Source: Ascidiaceihabitans sp039975415 (GTDB lineage: Bacteria > Pseudomonadota > Alphaproteobacteria > Rhodobacterales > Rhodobacteraceae). Taken from it: a stretch of 64,000 bases of DNA. The notes beneath the pieces are model-generated. The model saw only the letters and a program-made list of their open reading frames with translations, ran no database searches and was not told the DNA's origin. Position 1 is the first letter of the stretch. Each line of letters starts with the position of its first letter. The position numbers and the translations under genes were made by a program. Below are positions 44,851 through 54,011 of the stretch, piece by piece. The stretch is from NCBI RefSeq assembly GCF_039975415.1, contig NZ_JBDWHD010000004.1, one strand, 5' to 3'.

Positions 44851-45474
44851 TCAGAGCGACTTTGACCCTGTTACCGCAGAGGTTTCATTGGGAAGAGGAT
44901 GGCGCGTAAGGCGTGGCTTGCCGCGCATTGGGGCAGTTGGGTTGTGCGCCTTTGTCTGGTTTGGGGCATACGAAAACCCCACAGGCGTTTGTGGATCATA
45001 CTCACCACGCCGAATGGCTCTGTGAACCGACGTATAGGCCCAATCCTGTGGACGGCGGACCAAACCAGCCTGCACCGGTGCCTTCAGGATCATTTGCCGG
45101 TGTGCTTCATAATCATCGGCATCTTTCAGGTGGTGTTCCCAGAAACGACGCTGCCAAATACCTTTCTCACCCCGCCGTATGGTCACTGGATCGCGGTGTG
45201 CCGGAGTAGGAAGTCCACGCGAAAACTGCGACTTTAGCATGCGCCAGCGGGTGCTAAAATCAGAGTCGGCGGGCGGCAACGTCCAGATGGTGTGGATGAC
45301 AGCGGGCAAAACAACGATCTCGTTGATCTCGAAGGGGTAACGCGTGCGGGTGATGCGTGTGGCGTGTCGCAGCCGCTCGATTTCGCGCACAAGCAAGTCG
45401 CCGTTGCGGTTTGCAAGACGGACGGTGAAGAAAAGTTGAGCGCCGGGTTGCTGTGTACGGATATAATTGGACAT
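44851..45474 (-). CDS. REP-associated tyrosine transposase (RAYT), catalytic residues apparently lost
   Basis: A 207-aa protein of the Y1 (HUH) transposase-related RAYT family. It is recognised by the layout EIVVLPAVIHTIWTLPPADSDFSTRW followed by GIWQRRFWEHHLKDADDYEAH and QDWAYTSVHRA. In active members the first segment carries His-x-His after LPD; here it reads LPAVIH, so the first His is Val. The catalytic Tyr in the later helix (usually before a N-P-V motif) appears as Met in HRQMILKAPV. The alignment is from memory. The frame is intact and REP-like palindromes flank it. Confidence 0.78.
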   Translation of the reverse strand: MSNYIRTQQPGAQLFFTVRLANRNGDLLVREIERLRHATRITRTRYPFEINEIVVLPAVIHTIWTLPPADSDFSTRWRMLKSQFSRGLPTPAHRDPVTIRRGEKGIWQRRFWEHHLKDADDYEAHRQMILKAPVQAGLVRRPQDWAYTSVHRAIRRGEYDPQTPVGFSYAPNQTKAHNPTAPMRGKPRLTRHPLPNETSAVTGSKSL

Positions 45475-45532
45475 GTCCCGATCCTATCCACGTCTTGGTT
45501 AAGCGAAGTTTAACGTGAGACGGGAAAGGGAC

Positions 45533-45560
45533 GGGGTAAGGTGCACCTTGGTGCACCCCA
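45533..45560 (+). repeat. REP-like palindrome on the 5' side of the RAYT gene
   Basis: GGGGTAA is followed by two copies of the self-complementary octamer GGTGCACC separated by TT, then CC. It shares GGTAAGGTGC...GTGCACCC with the inverted copy at 44821. It lies 58 bases upstream of the RAYT start and two bases past the stop of the neighbouring SDR gene. Confidence 0.65.
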
Positions 45561-45562
45561 TT

Positions 45563-46315
45563 TCACATCTGTCCGCCGGCAATCTCGATGTTCTGGCCAT
45601 TGATGCTGCCGGATCCCGGACCGACGATGTAATTCATGGCGGCGGTCACTTCCTCGACCTCGACCAAGCGGCGATGCCGGTTTGTATTCACCATGATCCC
45701 ACGTGCTTTGTCTTCGGAAATACCTGCACGTTGGGCAATGCTCGTGGTGTTGCGGGTCACGATGTCGGTGTCGACGTAGCCCGGGCAGATCGAATTGAAG
45801 GTAAACCCGGTGCCCATGTAGTCCTCTGACAAAGAGCGGATCAGCCCGATCATGCCGTGTTTGGACGCCGAATAGCAGGCCGCCCCCGGCACGCCGCGGA
45901 TGCCCGCAATCGACGACACCGCGATCACACGTCCCCAATCGGTGTGTCGCATCGAGGCGAGACTTTCGCGGATGGTCAGAAAGGCGCCGTCCAAATTGGT
46001 TGCCATCATGTCGCGCCAGAATGCCATGTCGGTTTTATGCACGGCCTTGCCTGTCGCAACGCCTGCGTTGGCGATGCAAACCTGCACTGGCCCGCGTGCT
46101 TCAACTGCGGCCCCGATGGTGTCAACAATCTGCTGTTCTTCGCGTACATCCATCGCCATGCCTGTCATGCCAGCGGTCGCAACCTCGTCCAGAACCTCTT
46201 GGCGGCGTCCTGTGATTGTCACCAACGCCCCCTGCGCCGCAAGACTACGCGCCATATCCAGACCAATCCCCGTGCCGCCGCCGGTGATCAGCGCGTGTTT
46301 TCCCTGCAATGTCAT
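45563..46315 (-). CDS. Short-chain dehydrogenase/reductase (3-hydroxybutyrate dehydrogenase-like)
   Basis: A 250-aa SDR with TGGGTGIGLDMAR (cofactor motif), the ANAG motif, the catalytic Ser in VSSIAGIRG and YSASK. The ending INGQNIEIAGGQM is typical of the classical SDR group that includes 3-ketoacyl reductases and 3-hydroxybutyrate dehydrogenases. An Arg after the first beta strand (ITGRRQEV) suggests NADP(H). The substrate is unassigned. Confidence 0.86.
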   Translation of the reverse strand: MTLQGKHALITGGGTGIGLDMARSLAAQGALVTITGRRQEVLDEVATAGMTGMAMDVREEQQIVDTIGAAVEARGPVQVCIANAGVATGKAVHKTDMAFWRDMMATNLDGAFLTIRESLASMRHTDWGRVIAVSSIAGIRGVPGAACYSASKHGMIGLIRSLSEDYMGTGFTFNSICPGYVDTDIVTRNTTSIAQRAGISEDKARGIMVNTNRHRRLVEVEEVTAAMNYIVGPGSGSINGQNIEIAGGQM

Positions 46316-46420
46316 ATGAGTGCTCCCTTAAAGTTGATTTCACGGTAGTCGCAAGGATTTGTATCGCAAACTGTGCCGTTGGGTCATTGCACTGGCTGTG
46401 ACGTTAGGTGACAAGGGGGA

Positions 46421-46888
46421 ATGGAACAGCTTTCCCTACCCAAAATGATAGATGTGCCACCCGTTTGGTTGGCAGCCTTCGCTGCGATTGCATGGTGTCA
46501 GGCGACCTATCTGCCATTGGGATTAAGCCTTGCACACCCGATAATCCAATTGCTGGGCGGATTGCTTGTTGGGGCAGGGGTCGTGGTGATCTTATTGGCT
46601 GCTTACGAATTCCGACGTCATAAAACGTCAATTATTCCACATCTCACACCAAACACGATTATCCAGTCCGGCGTGTTTTCAAAGTCGCGTAATCCAATCT
46701 ATCTGGGCGACGCACTGATCTTGTTGGGACTGGTTTTGCGCTGGGACGCCGTGCTGTCGCTGCCCTTGGTCCCGATCTTTGTTTGGTGTATCGAAAAGCG
46801 GTTTGTCGTGGTCGAGGAAAACCGGATGCGGCGTGAATTTCGGGCAGATTATGGTCGATACGAACAAAAAGTACGTCGCTGGCTGTAA
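46421..46888 (+). CDS. Isoprenylcysteine carboxyl methyltransferase (ICMT)-like membrane protein
   Basis: A 155-aa protein with three to four membrane segments and the C-terminal methyltransferase pattern GVFSKSRNPIYLGDALILLG followed by EEnRMRREF...YGRYEQKVRRWL, characteristic of the ICMT/phospholipid methyltransferase group. AAGGGGG precedes the ATG at 46421; an ATG at 46448 is an alternative. The methylated substrate is unknown in bacteria with such short members. Confidence 0.85.
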   Translation: MEQLSLPKMIDVPPVWLAAFAAIAWCQATYLPLGLSLAHPIIQLLGGLLVGAGVVVILLAAYEFRRHKTSIIPHLTPNTIIQSGVFSKSRNPIYLGDALILLGLVLRWDAVLSLPLVPIFVWCIEKRFVVVEENRMRREFRADYGRYEQKVRRWL

Positions 46889-46942
46889 ATCTTTGCGTTT
46901 ATTGTTGCTGCGTCGCAGCGTCGTGACTTGTATCGGAAACTT

Positions 46943-46971
46943 TTGCAGGGTAGTGGACATTGCAGAATAAT
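46943..46971 (+). promoter_or_regulatory. Candidate sigma-70-type promoter for pntAB
   Basis: TTGCAG (46943-46948) and AATAAT (46966-46971) are separated by 17 bases and lie about 70 bases before the pntA start. The -10 box matches the consensus at five of six positions. Chance occurrence is possible. Confidence 0.35.
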
Positions 46972-47038
46972 GCGCCATGTTGCCGCCTATCCAAGCGCGG
47001 TTGTCGCTTATTGAATAGGAACGATGGGGGACTTTCGA

Positions 47039-48613
47039 GTGAAGATCGGGACACCAAAAGAGTTATTTGAGGGCGAAGCCCGTGTGGCGATGACGCCAGA
47101 CAGTGCGCTTCAGCTGCAAAAGCTGGGTCATGAATGTGTTGTTGAAACGGGCGCAGGTGCGCTGGCGGGTTTTGATGATGCTGCATACAAGGACGCAGGC
47201 GTTGAGGTCGTGAAAACGGCTGCCGCTTTGTGGAAGGCCGCAGATGTGGTCGCCAAGGTCCGCGCACCGGATGCGACAGAGGTCAAACGCCTGCGCGATG
47301 GTCAAACGCTGATTTCCTTCATCAATCCAGCGGCTAACGAAAAGCTGATGGATCAAGCCGCTAAAAAGGGTGCTACCGTCGTCGCGATGGACATGGTGCC
47401 ACGTATTTCGCGTGCCCAGAAAATGGATGCGTTGTCGTCCATGGCAAACATTGCGGGTTATCGCGCGGTTATTGAGGCTGGCAACAACTTTGGCCGCTTC
47501 TTTACGGGGCAAATTACGGCTGCTGGTAAGGTTCCGCCTGCCAAGGTTCTGGTTGTTGGCGCTGGTGTGGCTGGTTTGGCCGCTGTGGGCACTTCCACGT
47601 CGCTGGGTGCCATCACATATGCCTTTGACGTGCGGCCGGAAGTTGCCGAACAGATTGAATCCATGGGCGCCGAATTTGTCTTCCTCGATTTTGAAGAAGA
47701 ACAGCAAGACGGTGCGGCCACGGGCGGTTATGCCTCGGTGTCTTCCCCTGAGTTTCGCGAGGCCCAATTGGCCAAGTTCCGCGAAATGGCCCCTGAGGTT
47801 GATATCGTCATCACCACGGCCTTGATCCCCAACCGTGAGGCCCCTGAATTGTGGACCGAAGACATGGTTGCGGCCATGAAACCCGGTTCGGTTATCGTTG
47901 ACTTGGCGGCGGAAAAAGGCGGCAACTGCAAGCTGACCGTCATGGACGAAAAGATCGTCACCGACAACGGTGTCACCATCATCGGGTACACCGATTTCCC
48001 AAGCCGTATGGCGACCCAAGCCTCGACACTGTATTCCACGAACATCCGCCACATGATGACGGACCTGACGCCGGAAAAAGACGGGGTCATCAACCACGAC
48101 ATGGAAGATGACGTTATTCGTGGGGCCACCGTGACCCATGAAAAAGCCGTCACTTTCCCGCCACCCCCACCAAAGATCGCAGCGATTGCAGCGCAGCCTA
48201 AAAAGGACGCGCCAAAAGAGCTGACGGCCGAAGAAAAACGCGCCGCAGAAACAGCGGCCTTCAAAGCACAGACCAAAAATCAGGTCACGCTTTTGGCCGT
48301 GGGCGGCATTGCATTGCTTGCTGTGGGTCTTGTTGCCCCCGCCAGCTTTATGCAGCACTTCATCGTGTTTGTTCTGTCGGTCTTTATCGGCTTTCAGGTT
48401 ATTTGGGGCGTGGCGCATTCGCTGCACACACCGCTTATGGCCGTCACAAACGCCATCTCGTCCATCATCATTCTGGGCGCACTTATGCAGATCGGATCGG
48501 GCTCCGGCCTTGTCATTCTGCTGGCGGCCTTGTCGGTCTTTATGACGGGTATCAATATTTTCGGCGGCTTCTTGGTCACACGGCGCATGCTCGCCATGTT
48601 CCAGAAATCGTAA
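47039..48613 (+). CDS. pntA: NAD(P) transhydrogenase subunit alpha
   Basis: PntA contains the NAD(H)-binding domain I and part of the membrane domain of the proton-translocating transhydrogenase that generates NADPH. The protein starts KIGTPKELFEGEARVAMTP, has the nucleotide motif VVGAGVAGLAA and a C-terminal membrane part with about four helices after residue 420. The GTG at 47039 (524 aa) has GGGGGA eight bases upstream and gives the family N-terminus; the ATG at 47024 would add five residues. The alpha subunit is a single chain here. Confidence 0.94.
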   Translation: MKIGTPKELFEGEARVAMTPDSALQLQKLGHECVVETGAGALAGFDDAAYKDAGVEVVKTAAALWKAADVVAKVRAPDATEVKRLRDGQTLISFINPAANEKLMDQAAKKGATVVAMDMVPRISRAQKMDALSSMANIAGYRAVIEAGNNFGRFFTGQITAAGKVPPAKVLVVGAGVAGLAAVGTSTSLGAITYAFDVRPEVAEQIESMGAEFVFLDFEEEQQDGAATGGYASVSSPEFREAQLAKFREMAPEVDIVITTALIPNREAPELWTEDMVAAMKPGSVIVDLAAEKGGNCKLTVMDEKIVTDNGVTIIGYTDFPSRMATQASTLYSTNIRHMMTDLTPEKDGVINHDMEDDVIRGATVTHEKAVTFPPPPPKIAAIAAQPKKDAPKELTAEEKRAAETAAFKAQTKNQVTLLAVGGIALLAVGLVAPASFMQHFIVFVLSVFIGFQVIWGVAHSLHTPLMAVTNAISSIIILGALMQIGSGSGLVILLAALSVFMTGINIFGGFLVTRRMLAMFQKS

Positions 48614-48625
48614 GGGGGCGGATCA

Positions 48626-50059
48626 ATGGAATTCGGTTTTACAACAGCGGCTTATGTGGTCGCAGCGGTTCTTTTCATCCTGTCTTTGGGTGGATTGTCC
48701 GGTCAAGAAAGCGCGAAACGCGCGGTATGGTATGGCATTGCGGGCATGGCTTTGGCTGTGGCTGCGACACTGGTCGGTCCTGGTGCGGGGTACTGGTTGC
48801 TGTCGCTGATCCTGATCGCCATGGGCGGCATGATTGGTTATCAATTGGCCACCAAAGTGCAGATGACGCAGATGCCGGAACTGGTTGCAGCGATGCACTC
48901 ATTGGTCGGCTTGGCCGCGGTCTTTGTGGGCCTCATCGCGCACATTGAAATGGGCCGCGTTGCGGGCATGGGCGAAGACGAACGCAAAGCGCTTGAAGGT
49001 TTCGCCGCACTCCTCGCCAAGAAAGACGGCGTTGAGATTGCGATTTTGCGCGTTGAGCTGTTCTTGGGCGTCTTCATCGGTGCTGTGACCTTCACAGGCT
49101 CTGTCATTGCCTATGGCAAGCTGGCGGGTAAAGTGGATTCAGCCGCGACGAAACTGCCAGGCGGTCATTTGTTGAACGCAGCGGCAGGCGGTTTGTCGAT
49201 CATCTGCCTTGTTTGGTACTTCAACACAGGCGGCTTTATGCCCTTGTTCTTGATGACGTTGGCGGCACTCTTCATCGGCTACCACTTGATCATGGGCATC
49301 GGCGGCGCGGATATGCCTGTGGTTGTTTCCATGCTGAACAGCTATTCCGGCTGGGCGGCGGCGGCGATTGGTTTCAGCCTTGGCAACGACCTGTTGATCG
49401 TTGTGGGCGCACTTGTTGGCTCTTCCGGTGCGATCCTGTCCTACATCATGTGTAAGGCGATGAACCGGTCCTTTGTGTCTGTGATCTTGGGCGGTTTTGG
49501 CGGCCCGGCTGGCGAACAAATGGCCGTTGAAGGCGAACAGATCGCGATTGAGGCGGACGGCGTTGCCACCGCTTTGAACGAAGCGGACAGCGTCATCATC
49601 ATCCCGGGTTACGGCATGGCGGTGGCGCAGGCGCAAACAGGTGTGGCCGAGCTGGTCCGCAAACTGCGCGCCAAGGGCAAGAACGTGCGCTTCGCCATTC
49701 ACCCCGTCGCGGGGCGGTTGCCGGGCCACATGAACGTGCTGCTGGCCGAGGCCAAAGTGCCTTATGACATCGTGATGGAAATGGACGAGATCAACGAAGA
49801 CTTCCCCGACACGGACGTCGCCATCGTGATAGGCTCCAACGACATCGTGAACCCTGCGGCGCAGGACGATCCGAACTCGCCTATCGCAGGCATGCCGGTT
49901 CTGGAATGCTGGAAAGCGAAAACCGTGTTCGTGTCCAAGCGCGGGCAGGGCACAGGGTATTCCGGCATCGAAAACCCGCTGTTCTTCAAGGACAACACGC
50001 GCATGTTCTATGGCGATGCAAAAGCATCCCTAGACAAGCTTTTGCCGATGATCGACTAA
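48626..50059 (+). CDS. pntB: NAD(P) transhydrogenase subunit beta
   Basis: PntB carries the remaining membrane helices (about nine) and the NADP(H)-binding domain III. The 477-aa protein has the membrane region to about residue 270, then the domain III signatures IIPGYGMAVAQAQ and the IGSNDIVNPAAQDDPNSPIAGMPVL stretch. It begins 12 bases after pntA and is followed by an intrinsic terminator. Confidence 0.96.
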   Translation: MEFGFTTAAYVVAAVLFILSLGGLSGQESAKRAVWYGIAGMALAVAATLVGPGAGYWLLSLILIAMGGMIGYQLATKVQMTQMPELVAAMHSLVGLAAVFVGLIAHIEMGRVAGMGEDERKALEGFAALLAKKDGVEIAILRVELFLGVFIGAVTFTGSVIAYGKLAGKVDSAATKLPGGHLLNAAAGGLSIICLVWYFNTGGFMPLFLMTLAALFIGYHLIMGIGGADMPVVVSMLNSYSGWAAAAIGFSLGNDLLIVVGALVGSSGAILSYIMCKAMNRSFVSVILGGFGGPAGEQMAVEGEQIAIEADGVATALNEADSVIIIPGYGMAVAQAQTGVAELVRKLRAKGKNVRFAIHPVAGRLPGHMNVLLAEAKVPYDIVMEMDEINEDFPDTDVAIVIGSNDIVNPAAQDDPNSPIAGMPVLECWKAKTVFVSKRGQGTGYSGIENPLFFKDNTRMFYGDAKASLDKLLPMID

Positions 50060-50081
50060 GGCACAGTCATAGACATTTGGG

Positions 50082-50108
50082 AAAGGCGGTCTTCGGGCCG
50101 CCTTTTTC
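50082..50108 (+). terminator. Rho-independent terminator after pntB
   Basis: AAAGGCGG and CCGCCTTT form an 8-base stem around TCTTCGGG, continuing into a run of five T residues. It starts 22 bases after the pntB stop and reaches the end of the convergent membrane gene, so it may serve both directions. Confidence 0.8.
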
Positions 50109-50545
50109 TATTTGGGCAGGTTTTTTGCATACCATTGCAACGTCTTGAACAGGGCAAATAACCCGCCAGCCAGAACCATGCTTGTGATCCCGTTGCGGTT
50201 TCTAAGAGTTAGACCGAACAGGTCGGGTAACAAAACTTCGCACAAGACAAGCCCCATCAGGCTGAACAAACACCCCGACACGATCATGGCCAACACGATG
50301 ACGCGGGCCTCACGTTCTGGAATGTTGGAATTGCCCTTTAACACGGCGATGCTGGCTTGCCTGTTTGATTTTGAAAAACTGCGACGCAGGCTGACGGTAG
50401 GGAACAACAAAAAATACGGCCAAAGCGCCAAAGCCACTGCTCCTGAAATCACAAATGCCAAGGCCACGGGACCATGCATCAACGCCACGGTCGCTCCGAC
50501 TGCGGCTTGTAGGGCAATGTATTTGGGATCTTCTACGGTCTTCAT
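50108..50545 (-). CDS. Small membrane protein of unknown function
   Basis: A 145-aa protein with about four membrane segments: two near the N-terminus (residues 9-50), then a charged loop with PEREARV, and two more at the C-terminal half. No family recognised. It converges on pntB and shares the terminator region. No regulatory signal was seen in the 136-base gap that separates it from the divergent gene at 50682. Confidence 0.6.
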   Translation of the reverse strand: MKTVEDPKYIALQAAVGATVALMHGPVALAFVISGAVALALWPYFLLFPTVSLRRSFSKSNRQASIAVLKGNSNIPEREARVIVLAMIVSGCLFSLMGLVLCEVLLPDLFGLTLRNRNGITSMVLAGGLFALFKTLQWYAKNLPK

Positions 50546-50681
50546 GGATCACCTTTTACTCGGTTTTAAGACAGACTTAGCTGACGGAAATACCGAAAGG
50601 CGAAGGGAAAGGCAAAACCCGACCTGCATTTTTGAGGGGTTGTAAACTTGATAGCAATATTTTTGTGGCACTCAAAGGCAA

Positions 50682-51584
50682 ATGGATAATCTTGAAAAAT
50701 ACGTCGAAGCAGGCAGTGCTGCCAAGACTTCGGGTGGCTTTACGAAATGGCTGACAAAGCATGCAGTCATGTTTTACCCACGCAGCAACCGGCTGGTGGT
50801 GACGTTTGACAATATGAAAAGCAGGGATGCGAAAGCGCCTGTTTATCCGTGGGGTTACAATTTTGTGGCCAAACACGGCTGGTCGCATCTGGGGATCGTG
50901 ATGGTGGATCGAAATGATTGGTTTCGACATCCAAGCTTGTGGGCGTGTCTGGACCGGTTTCGCAAGAAGGGTTTTTTTGAACAATTCGACGAGGTGGTTT
51001 TTTACGGCAGTTCCATGGGGGGCTACGGGGCACTTGCCTATGCCCCATTGTCACCGGGGGCTACGGTGGTGGCTTTGACGCCGCAAACTTCGCTTGATCC
51101 ACGGATTGTTCCATTTGAAACGCGTTTTCCGGCCCCGTTCAACCGCGGCACATGGACAGGGCCTTACGCTGACGGGGTTGCGGGTGCTGCTTCGGCACAA
51201 AAGGTGTATGTGCTGGTGGACCCATTTTTTGCACCAGACGCGCAACACGTCATGCGACTGCAAACGGACAACCTGATCTGGTTGAAAACACCACATCTGA
51301 AAAATCAGGCGGCAAATGTTCTGAAAAACGGCAACCTTCTTTCAAAAGTGGTGCCTGATGCGTGGAACGGTACCCTGACGGCGCAGTCCTTTGACAGGCA
51401 GTTTGACGCTTTGCGCCTATCCAAACCCTTTGCGCGGGTTTTGATCCGTTCTGCTATTGATGCAGGGCATTACGATCTTGCCGAACGCGCCTTGGATGCA
51501 ATTTCCGCAGCGCACCCAAAGTGGGCGTTTTCACCTCTGCACGAAAAACTACAAGGCGCCACCGGGGACGAACAAAGACACTAA
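50682..51584 (+). CDS. Alpha/beta-hydrolase-like protein of unknown function
   Basis: A 300-aa soluble protein. VVFYGSSMGGYGALAYA carries a GxSxG-type nucleophile elbow (GSSMG), and KVYVLVDPFFAPDAQH supplies a strand and a possible acid-bearing loop, as in alpha/beta hydrolases. The first 100 residues (MFYPRSNRLVVTFDNM and a HGWSHLGIVMVDRNDWF stretch) match no known domain in memory. A surface-polysaccharide or esterase role is possible, but nothing nearby supports one. Confidence 0.62.
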   Translation: MDNLEKYVEAGSAAKTSGGFTKWLTKHAVMFYPRSNRLVVTFDNMKSRDAKAPVYPWGYNFVAKHGWSHLGIVMVDRNDWFRHPSLWACLDRFRKKGFFEQFDEVVFYGSSMGGYGALAYAPLSPGATVVALTPQTSLDPRIVPFETRFPAPFNRGTWTGPYADGVAGAASAQKVYVLVDPFFAPDAQHVMRLQTDNLIWLKTPHLKNQAANVLKNGNLLSKVVPDAWNGTLTAQSFDRQFDALRLSKPFARVLIRSAIDAGHYDLAERALDAISAAHPKWAFSPLHEKLQGATGDEQRH

Positions 51585-51701
51585 ACCTACTTGGATTTGC
51601 CTTTGGTATACAATTGTATTCCAGTAACATGTTGAAATATAATAAAAGTTTGACTTTTTGTTGAAAGGGCGTATCTCTCCTACAAGAGCGGAGAATAAGA
51701 C

Positions 51702-52988
51702 ATGCCCCCTATCGACGATCACCCGATGCGCTACAAATTGGCCAATGAACTGCATGCGCGTCCGTTCCCGTCCATGTCAGCGCCTTGCACAGCAGCCTAT
51801 ATTGCGATCAAGCAATCGGGCAAATCGGCGACGCGTGACCGCACCCTTGATCTGGATCATTTGATTGCCTTGTTGGACCGTCACGGGGCACCTCACCCTC
51901 AGCCCGGGGCCACGCATTACTACGGGCAAATCGGCCGCCATTGGTTGAAGTGGGAACAGCACACCGAATTTGTCACCTACACGGTCTTCTCGGAAGGGGT
52001 AGGGGACCGTGCGTTTGACCCGTTAGCGTTCGATCCCTTTCCTGCCGATTGGCTCGGTGTCGCACCAGGGGTGACGATGACGTCGGCCCTTTTGCGCATC
52101 GAAGTGGAAGCTACCGAAAGCAAGATTGTGCAGCGCCTGCAGGATTGGTTTGTGCCGGAAAGCCTGGCTGTCAGTTCTGTGCTTGACGGTGCCGCTGTGG
52201 TGGCCGGAGACTTTCGGATAGACACAAGCGGTCACCAGCGGTTTGCGGTCTTTGTGGCGCCGAACACAGGGGCGCGGCGCATCGGGCGCATCGTGCAGCG
52301 TTTGTGCGAGGTCGAAACCTATAAGACAATGTCGATGCTTGGATTCGCGCGATCGCGCGAACTGGGGCCTGACCTGAACCGGTTGGACACGCAACTGACA
52401 TCGCTGGTGGGCAACATGCGCGATGCGGATGCAGAAGCGGAAAAGACGCTTCAAGAGCTGCTGGCGGTGTCCGCGGAACTGGAAACCTTGTCCGCGGAAA
52501 GCGCATTCCGCTTCGGGGCGACAGGGGCTTATGAGGCCATCGTAGATCAACGCATCAATGCGCTGCGCGAAGAACGCTATCTTGGGCGTCAAAGCTTTGG
52601 TGAATTCATGATGCGCCGGTATGAGCCTGCAATGCGCACTGTCAAATCAGCTGAGCGACGCCTTGAGGCAATGACCAGCCGTTCTATTCGTGTCAGTAAT
52701 TTGTTGCGCACCCGCGTTGATGTGGAACGCTCTGCCCAGAACCAAGCCTTGTTGGAAAGTATGGACAAGCGATCTGATTTGCAGTTGCGGTTGCAGCGCA
52801 CGGTAGAGGGCCTGTCTGTGGTCGCGATCAGTTACTACGCAGTGTCGCTGGCTGCTTATGTTTTGTATCCCGTGACAGAGCTTACAGGCATCAGCAAAGG
52901 TATGCTGACAGCGCTTGTCGCTTTGCCTGTGGTTGGTCTGGTCTGGTACATGGTGCGACGTATCCGCAGCAGTGTCGAAGGCAAGTAA
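51702..52988 (+). CDS. DUF3422 family membrane-anchored protein
   Basis: A 428-aa protein matching DUF3422. It begins HPMRYKLANELHARPFPSM, has a long alpha-beta then coiled-coil soluble region (about residues 220-370 are helical and charged), and ends in two membrane helices (SVVAISYYAVSLAAYVLYPV and ALVALPVVGLVWYMV) with a basic tail. Its function is unknown. It is transcribed alone, 117 bases after the preceding gene. Confidence 0.85.
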   Translation: MPPIDDHPMRYKLANELHARPFPSMSAPCTAAYIAIKQSGKSATRDRTLDLDHLIALLDRHGAPHPQPGATHYYGQIGRHWLKWEQHTEFVTYTVFSEGVGDRAFDPLAFDPFPADWLGVAPGVTMTSALLRIEVEATESKIVQRLQDWFVPESLAVSSVLDGAAVVAGDFRIDTSGHQRFAVFVAPNTGARRIGRIVQRLCEVETYKTMSMLGFARSRELGPDLNRLDTQLTSLVGNMRDADAEAEKTLQELLAVSAELETLSAESAFRFGATGAYEAIVDQRINALREERYLGRQSFGEFMMRRYEPAMRTVKSAERRLEAMTSRSIRVSNLLRTRVDVERSAQNQALLESMDKRSDLQLRLQRTVEGLSVVAISYYAVSLAAYVLYPVTELTGISKGMLTALVALPVVGLVWYMVRRIRSSVEGK

Positions 52989-53021
52989 GCCCGAAAGGCG
53001 CAGGTAAAACGCGCCCTTTGG

Positions 53022-54011
53022 TCAGCGCCCCCGAATACGTGGATCAAGCGCGTCGCGCAGCCCGTCGCCCAAGTAGTTCACACCCAGAACCGTGAGGGAA
53101 ATCGCAATGCCCGGAAACAGCACCCGTTCTGGAAATTCGGTCATGCGCGGAACTGCATCAGACAGCAATTTGCCCCATGTCGGAAAATCAGATGGAAAGC
53201 CAAAACCAAGGAACGACAGCGCACTTTCGGTAATGATCGCCGTCGCCAGCCCCAAAGTCGCTGACACCATGATTGGCGAAATGACGTTGGGCAGCAGGTG
53301 CCGTGTGATAATTTTGTAGTTGGATGTTCCGATAGATCGCGCCGCCAGAATGAATTCGCGTTCTTTCAGGGCCAGTATTTCACCACGCACAATCCGTGCG
53401 GTTTGCATCCAGCTTGTAATGGCGATAACGCCCACAATCAGAATAAACATCCCCATTTCGGGTCCGAAGTTCGACCGTAAGGGTTGCCGAAACAGCACCA
53501 CAGCCACCAACAAAAGTGGCAGGATCGGCAAGGACAACACAAGGTCGGTGAAGCGCATCAGCCAGAAATCCATCTTGCGGAAATAGCCTGACATCACACC
53601 AATGCCAGTGCCGATCACCAAAGACAGCACCATGGCAGCCCACCCGACGGCCATTGATGCGCGCCCGCCTGCAATGATGTTGGCCAGTATATCGCGGCCC
53701 AGATTGTCCGTGCCTAACGGGCGTGACCACATCACTTTGGCATCAAAATCCCACAGTGCGACAAAGATGGGCCGCACGTCGCGCAGCGTCAACATTTCGC
53801 GGCCCTTTGGCAGCGCTTGCGGATCAACCCGCCAGATGTATGGGCCGATCAACACAAACAGCGTGATAAACACAAGGAAACCGCCGCCAAACAGCGCCCC
53901 TTTGTGCTTTTTGAATTGGTTCCACACATCAGCCCATTGGCTGCGGGGGTCCTTTGGAGGCTCGATGTCACGAAGCGCCTCGAAGTGATCGTCAGGTGCA
54001 GTCTCAGTCAT
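53022..54011 (-). CDS. Peptide ABC transporter permease (OppC/DppC type)
   Basis: A 329-aa inner-membrane permease. It has an N-terminal cytoplasmic tail of about 30 residues, one membrane helix, a periplasmic loop, then the BPD-transport domain with TDNLGRDILANIIAGGRASM near its start. The coupling EAA-type loop is in ARSIGTSNYKIITRHLLPNVISPI. It forms the translocation pore with the OppB-type permease upstream, which it overlaps by eight bases. Confidence 0.93.
   Translation of the reverse strand: MTETAPDDHFEALRDIEPPKDPRSQWADVWNQFKKHKGALFGGGFLVFITLFVLIGPYIWRVDPQALPKGREMLTLRDVRPIFVALWDFDAKVMWSRPLGTDNLGRDILANIIAGGRASMAVGWAAMVLSLVIGTGIGVMSGYFRKMDFWLMRFTDLVLSLPILPLLLVAVVLFRQPLRSNFGPEMGMFILIVGVIAITSWMQTARIVRGEILALKEREFILAARSIGTSNYKIITRHLLPNVISPIMVSATLGLATAIITESALSFLGFGFPSDFPTWGKLLSDAVPRMTEFPERVLFPGIAISLTVLGVNYLGDGLRDALDPRIRGR

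Noticed and set aside
47063..48427. A 454-codon frame antisense to pntA
   Set aside because: It is a low-complexity His/Arg-rich shadow of a well-defined gene, like the long antisense frames at 55182-56672 and 59076-60506.
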